Source: Clytia hemisphaerica (Eukaryota > Cnidaria > Hydrozoa > Leptothecata > Clytiidae). From it: a stretch of DNA of 64,000 nucleotides. The stretch spans positions 124,001-188,000 of the forward strand of contig CACVBU010000158.1 of assembly GCA_902728285.1 (NCBI GenBank), in the 5' to 3' direction. Positions 55,650-64,000 of the stretch are shown here, one piece after another. How positions within the stretch are numbered: position 1 is the first letter of the stretch; the number at the start of each line of letters is the position of its first letter. The translations under genes and the position numbers were made by a program. The notes below the pieces were generated by a model that saw only the letters and a program-made list of their open reading frames with translations, had not been told where the DNA came from and ran no database searches.

Positions 55650-56210
55650 TTCAAAATCCATAACGGCGGATTCAAAATTTTCTTTAGTCACATGGGTTCC
55701 TAGGCTCTGCTATTATTTTTTGAGCTTAAAACCCTGCATATCATATACCAATCGATCAGAAATTTTATGCTGATTAAGAAAAAGGTCAGAACCACGGTCT
55801 GAAAATTTCGTTAGCAAGAGATACGAAGTACTTACGTTTTCTAAGAAATGTACGTTTTCTAAGAAATGTACGTTTTCTAGAAATGTAGAAAAATAAATTT
55901 TCCTGAATTTTATTATTTGAACGATAGGCAAGATCCTCCGAAAATTTCAAGTAAATCAAGTAAGCCAATCAAATGTTACAGCCACGCAAATTTGGAACTA
56001 AAAGCAGTCATTTCAAAAAACCAAAATCGAAAGTGCGTCATATCTCCAGGTAACAAATATTTCAGACCATGGTTCTGACATTTTTCTTAATCAGCATAAA
56101 ATTTGTGATCGATTGGTATATAATATGTCTATGTTTAAAGTTAAAAAAATCTTTTATCAAGCAAGAGGGCTAAAAAGGATTGAAAATCTAAAATCCGCCA
56201 TTATGGAAAT
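55650..56210. mobile_element. Foldback element with CCATAACGGCGGAT tips
   Basis: Inverted arms. The outer part is diverged (GGCGGATT...AATTTTC), while the inner part is well conserved (TATACCAATCGATCAGAAAT, TTTATGCTGATTAAGAAAAA) at 55,745-55,805 and 56,055-56,130. Confidence 0.7.
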
Positions 56211-56630
56211 TTGTGCCTGGTCCAAATAACGCCACACACGTTTTCTGACTCTTCAAGGACTATACTTTCATGATCAAAAGAAAAAATGACTATACACCGA
56301 TGCGCGTACAAGACCTAACTAAGCCCCAAGAGTATAGTGACGATCTTTTAAAATTAGTCGTTTTTTTCTTATAAAAAAACGTTCAGAAACCAAAATTTCA
56401 TGCTCTTGAAATATTCTTTCATATTCAAGACTTCGTGAGTAAAAATAATGGATCTCCAGGCTATCGCTTACCAGACCCCTTTTTTGAACGTTATCTTTTA
56501 TCTATGGTACAATATCAAATACAGCAATAAATGCGTTAGCCAATCAGATTGCTCATATTTTTCATATGTTGATGATTTCAAAAAACTACTTTTAATAATT
56601 AATTTTTCTTTTAATAATTAATTTTTCTTT

Positions 56631-56822
56631 CAGCCAAAATCCAACAAGCCTTCCATGTAATATTGTAGAATAACAGAAAGTCATTTAATTAGTTTAATTA
56701 AATTAGGTAAATAATTAGTTTGATTAAATTAGTTTAATGAAGCTGGTGTAAAAAGCTCACTCCCATATACAAGTCTTTCATTCTACAATATTACACGGAA
56801 GACTTTGTTGGGCTTTGGCTGC
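56631..56822. repeat. Hairpin MITE with TTAATTAGTTTAATTAAA core
   Basis: Arms of about 41 bp (CAGCCAAAATCCAACAAGCC ... ATATTGTAGAAT) mirrored at 56,779-56,822; the loop is made of AATTAGTTTAATTA-type repeats. Confidence 0.82.
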
Positions 56823-57622
56823 AAAAATATTTTATTGGTAGAAAGAGGAATGGGGTGGAGAGACGTGGACGCAAGCGTTTCAAGACTTCTCCTGTCCCTA
56901 GGCCTTAAATTTAAAGTTTAATGGTTTAATGGTTCCTACTATAAAGTGAGACTTTTCATGTACACAAATCACGAAATGTTAAACATTCTACTGTTGCCGT
57001 TAGAGACATAACATTTACATACTAAAATCCATACAGTGTTTAATACCTTAGTAGTAAAATAAAACTTTAATTCAACCCTTCTTCGTTCAAATAAATACAT
57101 GTTAGATCATTTATAAGAAAACATTCAGTTAAAGGTCTTGTAGACGAAATTTTTGTTTGAAATCATAAACTATCTTTTAAAAACTGTTTTATTGCCGAAT
57201 GTTCAACCCTTCTTTACCAAAAAACCCTCAAAAACATAAATCCAAAAGTCTAGTACCTTTCTTGGCTAACTGGTGATTTTATGACACCTAAATCTATGAT
57301 AATAAATACTTTTAAATGTAAGAAACTTTGATTTAACAACCTTTAAAGAAAGTATGCTTTCAAAAAAAGTATCAAATAGGTTCAACTTATATACTAAATA
57401 CAAATAACTGCGCCGAAAAAGGCATTATGGATATGTTTTGAAGCTCAATCCAGTTTAGAATTCTTTACTTAACAACCAAGTTTTTCAAGAAAAGAGTATA
57501 AAGTACTATTAGTGAAAATCAGGGTCGAATAAGACTGAAAGCTGGAAAAGCTGGAAAAGATTCTTTTCTTTAATTTAGCATTACTGGAGATAACACTTGA
57601 TTACGAGAAGTAAAACATAAGC

Positions 57623-60444
57623 ATGGGTTTGGATACAAATTACGTCAAATCCTACTTTGGTATTTTGAAAATTATCGAATTTGTAAGTATATTGGATTCT
57701 TTCGTAAAATGGGTAACAATTAGCACGGGAAATCTTTCAACAAAACGTTCGTAATTGGGACTCTTCATACCGTTATAAGAAGGGCTAGCCCCTCGCTAAC
57801 CATATTGCAGAAAAGAGTCAGAGCCAGATTTCTTCTGTATAGCAATAGGCTACCCTGAGTATCAGAGGTTAAGTTTTCAAAGAAAATAGTAAACCTCTGA
57901 AGACAAATAATAGAAATTTTATCGCGCATGTGTCAATCTAATCACTGTAGAAAAAATCAAAGATGAAGAGCAAATATTACCATATTAATGTCTAGCAGAC
58001 TGTATCAGTATGCAGTTTACTATTTACGAATTACCCAGAAACCTCCAAGTGTAATTGAAATGAGTTTATTTCGAAAGAAATCTTTTACATGATAATCCCC
58101 AAATGTATAACAGTAATTACTAAACTTTTAATTATGGAAATGTCACTTTAATTGAATCATTGAATCGAAATAGTAGACAGACTTTATGTTATGATTCTCT
58201 ATCACTGACTCTTTTTACAAAGCATTGATGACTTTTTGTAAGTTGTGTTTTCAACGACGGGAATAAAAATATCGACTATGACGCTCATCCAAGATCTTGG
58301 ATGGTCGTCATGGTTACTTTTGTCTTGGCTGATTGCGCGATGAATAGAATCTCGATTCGTCGGCACAGCGTAAATATATGATTTTGAGCTGTGCTTTTCA
58401 CGGTAGCAAATAGGCCTTTTCGTAAATTATTTTGAGTGTAATGACTACCTCGTTTTGAAAGCCATTAACTAGGTGATTAAATCCACTGAGTCTTTTAATG
58501 GTTACTTTCATAAATAGAGTTAAACATCTTTTATGAACTCCTCTTGGAATCTAAAGCAATATTTTGCAAACGAGGTAGATTCAATTTTCTATCATGACCA
58601 CACAGCCATCTTTAAAAATTAAGCCCTGAAATTTCAAAGAAAAAAACCAAAGGCTTAATGCTATATTTCTCGAAGTTCATGTACAAATTCTCTGCAATCG
58701 ATTTAAATCTCAAAATTCTTTCACATAATCAATATTACAAAACGTTCATTTTCTCTTAATTCTTATTCACTTTCAGTTCTTTCTTCTCATCGCTTGGGCG
58801 TGTATGGTGGATTATTACAATGGAAATTTGAGTTATCTTTCAAGCAAGAATAGTTTCTTCGTAGCTATGAATATCATGGCCTGGGTTTTTGTCATCATTT
58901 GGTTTTTTGGCTATTTGTTATCGCAATGTCATCTTGTCAACATCTCCAACAAAATGGTTGTGGTAAGTGTCCAGTTTAAAGAAATAATCAGATGGTTTAA
59001 GATATTTGGCATGTGGAATCCTGCTTTTGTCCTGAGCAAAACCTCAAAATATTTTTGCCTAAATGTTTCCAAAGTCGAGATAATTAAATTACAAGTTTTT
59101 TGACTTTCAGTAATAAACAATAGAATTTCAACGTAAGAACCGTGGTAAGAACCCATTTTCAGAATTTTAGATTGTGATATCTCGACTTTAGAATATAGTT
59201 AAAGACAAAAACACTTGGCGATTGTACTCAAAACCACAGAGGGTTCTTCAGCCTAAAAAATCTTAGACCATCTGATTATCCCTTTAAGTTTTACAACCGC
59301 AGTCTGTTCTCTAAAGGATCCTGTATTATAACACGCATTTGTAACTTGTCGTTCTTTTAACCATATATCTTTGTGATAAATTTCTTTTCTTTTCCTTTCA
59401 GTATGGTATCATACATTTGATTTGGTTCGCTTTATTGCTGATCTCTGGCGCCCTGTGTGCACAGTTGGCTGCCGATACAAGAAAAGCGTGTGATTATTTG
59501 AGTCGGTTTAACAAATATTACACTTGTAATATCGCCAAATATGAAGCTGCTGTGGTAAGTATTGACTTCAGCATTTACATAGGAAAACATCTCAAAAATC
59601 CGAAAAATCTCCGTTTTGACAAAATATGACACGAAAACGAGGACATTCTATACTTTTGTTTGAGATATATTGGACCATTCCAAATTTCTATACAGGGGTG
59701 GACCTCTTCAAGTCAATAAACATTTCTTGGAAATGCGTGGTTACCCCCTGAAAATGTGCAAATTTGTAAATTGCAAAAAAATAAACAGTTGGTTGGAAAA
59801 ATTTAGTTCGTACCTTAAAGTGACTAGACGATATGAATTCAGTCTTTTCAGAATTTTGACCCCCTGGAAAACTGAAAAAAAACACTCTTTTAGTACCCTG
59901 GAAATCCTGCTCAAATTACCCCCTGGAAATGTTCGCCCAACCCCCCTGTATTGATATATAAAATGCACGTTTGCCTAAAAAAAGACAGTTAAGTTCATCA
60001 TGGGTTTTCTAATTATTTTCAGTTGCCTTAATTTCCAGTGCACAACATTTTTCTGACAACCTAATTTGAAATTTCTCAGTACTAAGATATTTTCATACTC
60101 GGTTACAATATATACGGTTTATTCCCTTCTTAGTCAAGTGGTTAGGCGATATAGCCTGTCTGACACTCATTTATTTAGTTAATTGTAAACGTATACACAT
60201 TCACCTGGGGCTTGGAAGATAAAGAATATTTCTGAGCTATTAAAAGATACTTATTGATAGATATTTATTGACCCTCATTTATTTTCACCAAATTCAGGCA
60301 TTTGGAATAATTTCATCTGTTGTATTTTTGGTGGATGGTATCTTGCACATTCAACAACGAAATTCTGTAATGGCATCCTCGAGCAGTGGTGGCGTCGTAA
60401 CCAAGAGAACTGTTGTCACGACAACAACTACAACAAAGAAATAG
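57623..60444 (+). CDS. MARVEL-domain tetraspan membrane protein, 4 exons, 181 aa
   Basis: Exons 57623-57682, 58777-58962, 59402-59554 and 60298-60444, all GT...AG and all phase 0. The product starts MGLDTNYVKSYFGILKIIEF. Four membrane segments: YFGILKIIEF-FFLLIAWACM, FFVAMNIMAWVFVIIWFFGY, YGIIHLIWFALLLISGALC and AAVAFGIISSVVFLVDGILH. The last, with its SSVVFLVDG pattern, and the exon layout match the MARVEL family (CMTM/plasmolipin/MAL-like), small proteins of membrane trafficking and junctions. The loop between helices 3 and 4 has two Cys (CDYLSRFNKYYTC) that could form a disulfide. The cytoplasmic tail is Ser/Thr-rich, ending TTTTTTKK. No stops or indels. Intron 3 holds a MITE (59,693-59,948). 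Confidence 0.85.
59691..59950. mobile_element. CAGGGGTGG-tipped MITE in intron 3 of the MARVEL gene
   Basis: 256 bp (59,693-59,948) flanked by TA; tips CAGGGGTGG and CCCCCCTG. Interior repeats ACCCCCTGGAAA about four times. Confidence 0.78.
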
Positions 60445-60979
60445 ATAAAAATATTGTATATACCCTTTCTACTTTTCAGTATTTGATATATACAGCATAG
60501 TCTACCTTACCTCCAACCTCTAAGATTCGAACATCTTAATGCGAAAAAGTTTTGTGGTCCCTTCACTTAACACTGCTTTATAAGCCAATCTCCATGACTC
60601 CAAATTTCCTAAACATTGAAAAATTTGTGTTCCCCCGTACGGATTCGATTTATGGAGACTTTACTGTAACTAATTGTCTAAATGGCAATAGATTTTAACA
60701 GATGTTTTTCGTGAGAAATAACTTTGTTTTTCTATGGTATAAATACCCTATCTCACAGCCCCGGCGGAGCATTTTCAAACATCGGGAAAAAGATTTAAGC
60801 AAAGATTTTCCAGTGGTTTAGGGCTCCACCAGGTCTGTGACACCGGTGTGTATAGCGTCAATAGAAAAGAGTTACGTGAACGTGAAAGTTTGTTTTTTTT
60901 TTTGCGTAATCGTGAGCAATTCTTCTGGGAAACAGAACTTCTATTCTTTCTTTTTTCAAATTCACTAGGCTTTTTATTA
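60445..60979. other. 3' flank of the MARVEL gene
   Basis: AT-rich, presumably containing the 3' UTR. ATAAAA follows the stop directly; no clear canonical AATAAA close by. Confidence 0.4.
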
Positions 60980-61634
60980 TATTAACCAACGGATTAGAAT
61001 AGGTGGATTAACTTCTCTCGTTGCTCCCAAGAGAGATCCATTGTCTTCTCATTGTTACAAGAAAAATCTGTAAATGACTCTGCGCACTCCTCGTTTAGTT
61101 TTTTCATTGTTTTTATAAGAACAATTTTCCAATTTATACAGTTTCGAAAACGAATTTGTCCTATGATTCGATCAATTTTGATGATTTTGCAAATATTTTA
61201 AATCCTGCACTTAAGTTTTAGCATCAACAAACGCTAGACCAGTTTTAATGTAAATTTTTAATCTTTTGTCAATGGCAATCTTCAGATAAGTGAAAATTAA
61301 CGTATGGTCTATAACTAAGAAACTATCGATGGGTCACGAATGGGTTGCATACTGGTGAAAGAAGACTGTATTTAGAATTAGGAAAATAAATTTCAAATTA
61401 TTTGGCTAATTTCTGCATTGGATAGAAAGGGCTAAAAAAGTGCATTTTCTTATTTAAAATGTACCACGTGATACGTAATGACCAATGAAAAATGTTGAAA
61501 GTAATGATTTTTTACAACTTTTTTACAACTTATCAAGTTTTAATTGCTAGCAAACTCGTAAAAAAGTTTGATAACCTAACGAGGAGTGTTTTCTATGAGT
61601 TCTTAATCCACCTATTCTAATCCGTTGTATTAAC
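60980..61634. mobile_element. CAACGGATTAG-tipped DNA element, 7-bp duplication
   Basis: 641 bp (60,987-61,627), flanked by TATTAAC on both sides. Tips begin CAACGGATTAGAATAGGTGG on each strand and stay identical for about 25 bp. The interior has no coding potential. Confidence 0.88.
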
Positions 61635-61805
61635 ATATATGTTCTGATAATTATGCGTTTATGTAGCAGATATAATGTAAATAGATCATAACATGGGTGT
61701 ATCGTGGTGTAAGTGTGAAGAATACCTCCTTAAAATTATTTGATGTTCAATATGCAGATGTCAACACTTTTGATAAATGTATTTTTTTGGGAACATTATG
61801 CACTA

Positions 61806-62384
61806 CTCGGGTAAATTAATGCTTGTCCAAATTTTCGTTAATTCTTCGGACCCATCATCACCCCTCCTAGCATAATAAATTATACCTTAAAAGAAGCGCA
61901 TTACGATGTAGAACATGAGAATCGCTGTTACTTAAATTTAGGTTTTGCCAATTTTGCGAAAAACCGCAAAAACCAAAAAATGCTGACGTCAGCAAAACTT
62001 GTTTTTTAAATAACTCCAGTTTGGCTAATGGTATGAACATGAAATTTGGACCAAAGTTGCATATCAGTAATAAAAACATTTTTGCATTATCATTTTTTTC
62101 AAATTTTGCTGACGTCAGCAGAAATCAGCAAAATACGAAAATTTGCAATAAAGTGCTGACGTCAGCAAAATTTGAAAAAAATGATAATGCAAAAATGTTT
62201 TTATTACTGATATGCAACTTTGGTCCAAATTTCATGTTCATACCATTAGCCAAACTGGAGTTATTTAAAAAACAAGTTCTACATCGTAATGCGCTTCTTT
62301 TAAGGTATAATTTATTATGCTAGGAGGGGTGATGATGGGTCCGAAGAATTAACGAAAATTTGGACAAGCATTAATTTACCCGAG
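61806..62384. mobile_element. Foldback element B (same family as 27,011-27,706)
   Basis: 579-bp palindrome flanked by TA. Tip CTCGGGTAAATTAATGCTTG and its inverse, arms about 270 bp. The centre carries GCTGACGTCAGC-type palindromes. Confidence 0.88.
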
Positions 62385-62639
62385 TATCCCAGTTCTTTTT
62401 CATATTTGTATATTGTAAGTTGTTAAAAAGTTTATTATATTCTTAGAAGGCAGCAGTTGACAAAAATTTACTGTTTATAATAATTTTCGTTAGCTTTGTT
62501 CTGTTAGGAAAGACATGTGTCAAAGAATGTGTGTTTTGTTATTTAGTCTTATTTTTATGTAGAAATATATCTAAAATTTATCCGTGATTTTCTGAATTTC
62601 CATCTTTTTGGTAAACAAAATAAACCCATCGCTCGACGT
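62385..62639. other. AT-rich spacer
   Basis: No feature seen. Confidence 0.4.
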
Positions 62640-62970
62640 TCCCACCAGTCAATTACTGTTTTTCGCTGAAAAGGTGACCCCTAAGAAGACAAAATTGCTA
62701 AAAAAGTGATCCTTAGAAAGATCTTTTCACAAAAGTTTTGTCGATTTTCAAAAAAATTCTCCAAGACTTTAAAAAAATCTTCTCTACTTTCTTGACTTTT
62801 CACTCTCCTTTGTCTAGACTTTGTGAAAAACACTGATCCTTAGGCTAATCTAAGATTTTCAGAATTTTGTAAACCTTAGTTGACTTTGAAAGGTGAAAAC
62901 CCGACCCTTGAGTCCTTAAGACACGCACATACCCAGCACCAATTTTTGCCTAAGTACCAAGGTCTTTTAT
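62640..62970 (-). mobile_element. Inverted copy of the 47,706-48,054 MITE family
   Basis: On the minus strand it reads TTAGGCAAAAATTGGTGCTG and GGTATGTGCG, matching the left part of the copy at 47,706; phrases like CCTTAGAAAGATC echo the interior repeats. Tips are diverged. Confidence 0.55.
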
Positions 62971-63824
62971 ATCTAGGGTTTTTTGTAAACAACAGCTATA
63001 CTGTAATCGCCAAGGGCCGGATTTTAGGGTCTAAAATCGATGCAAAAACTGAAAAACCCTAGCCGGGACGAGCCGGGACACTTTTCTTAAAACTTAACCT
63101 TCTAGGGAGTTTTTTTGTAACCCCTAAATGGAACTCAAATTAAATATTGTGATATTAGGAGGGACTTTGAAGATCTAGGCATCCCCTTCGGGGCCAAGGG
63201 CTAATTTAGATTAGAACAACTCTAAAAATCAAGAACAGACAGCATTTAATCACATTCTGCGATTTCCTCGCAAAAGATAGTTATTCTATGGCCTCAGAAC
63301 AGATATTAAAGAGCCCTTGTGTTGATACTTTCCAGCTGTCTACTGTGAATGCAGGGGTACTTAGGCAGGGGTTCTTCAGAAGTCCGGCACTTTCTAGTCA
63401 GACGCTAAAATACCGACAAAAACACCCCTTTCTCACAGAGCCACTGGGAACCCTTCCCGCTGAAAAAATTGCAAAAATATCCCGAGTGGAAAATTATACT
63501 CTAATTTTTGTCCCCGCTGAAAATAATCAGATAAGCAAATTCTCGCTACTGTAAAATATTTTGCTATTTTTTCCATCCCAACTGAGTTTTCTGATTCGAA
63601 AATGATATGAAACTCAAATACGCCGCCATAAAAACATGGGAATATCCAATCCCCATCGATTTTTAGCCCGTTAATGTTTACCTCCACTTGGCTGGAAAAT
63701 ATCTCACCGGTTAAGTGAGAAGGGGGTGTACAATGTAATCAAAGGTTGCGCCAGTTTTCCGAAATAGATTTTGTCCGACAACGAGTGTCCGTCTGATGTT
63801 TTACTATACTAGTGAGACGCACCT
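62971..63824. other. Non-coding stretch
   Basis: No gene recognised. The frame at 63,288-63,554 has no domain and contains repeat-like CCACTGGGAACCC phrases. Confidence 0.4.
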
Positions 63825-64000
63825 CTCTTATAGGCAAAATTGGTGCCAGGTATGTGCGAGCCATAAGGGTTCCTTCTCCCCACCCTTGAACGAAGTCTCT
63901 CAGTACAAAATCTATTAAAAAACAAATCGAATCTCTGAAAGGGATGAAAATTTAGTGAAAATCGACAAAAATTTTGACTTGAGAAAAAGTCTGCCTAAAA
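63825..64000 (+). mobile_element. Partial copy of the 47,706-48,054 MITE, cut by the window edge
   Basis: ATAGGCAAAATTGGTGCCAG, GTATGTGCGAGCCATAAGGG and AAGTCTCTCAGTACAAAAT align with the copy at 47,725-47,840. Confidence 0.6.

Larger units (their letters stand above)
53797..57622. other. Non-coding region with three hairpin elements
   Basis: No gene. Contains the hairpins at 54,842-54,974 and 56,631-56,822, the foldback at 55,650-56,210, and AATATATTG/ATATCGAT repeats at 55,316-55,450. Confidence 0.55.

Overview
This is an AT-rich window from an animal nuclear genome. Genes have spliceosomal introns with GT...AG borders, repeats are dense, and there are no prokaryotic features. The repeat content (BEL/Pao, CR1-like LINE, hAT with a TTF zinc finger, several orphan multi-copy transposase-like families, GC-tipped MITEs) fits an aquatic invertebrate, possibly a cnidarian. 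The sequence alone does not settle the phylum.

Region 1 (1-18,000) is a three-layer nest. A degenerate multi-exon gene on the minus strand (exons near 17,958-17,545, 17,293-17,216 and 1,667-1,084) carries a BEL/Pao LTR retrotransposon in an intron. That element spans 1,854-17,022, is read on the minus strand, and has TG...CA LTRs of about 577 bp and a 5-bp target duplication AGTTA. Its pol is in turn interrupted by a 7.2-kb hAT-type DNA transposon (4,057-11,268, 5-bp duplication CTTTC). The hAT holds a nine-exon plus-strand gene whose exon phases all agree, predicting 1,103 aa: an OTU-type cysteine protease domain followed by a complete hAT transposase. This is the most interesting system in the window. 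The BEL leader also holds two minisatellites.

Region 2 (18,000-25,100) holds two neighbouring minus-strand genes of orphan, multi-copy metazoan families: a broken C2H2 / 'NPLG' protein (24,869-23,185) and a largely intact PB1-like/SAMD3-like gene (23,017-20,072).

Region 3 (25,600-37,700) is a patchwork of relics: a pseudokinase, a 110-bp tandem repeat, a foldback element, isolated exons, LINE and integrase-core fragments, and an element with CACCAACTTTTT subterminal repeats.

Region 4 (38,000-43,800) holds a CR1-like LINE broken by stops, frameshifts and a TA-flanked MITE, next to a decayed DDE-type transposase gene on the minus strand.

Region 5 (44,000-57,600) is almost entirely non-coding and full of MITEs and hairpins. 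It includes a duplicated block whose two copies each carry a different MITE, so each copy serves as the other's empty site.

Region 6 (57,623-60,444) is the only intact host-type gene, a four-exon 181-aa MARVEL/tetraspan membrane protein. It is followed by more foldback and GC-tipped elements to the window end.
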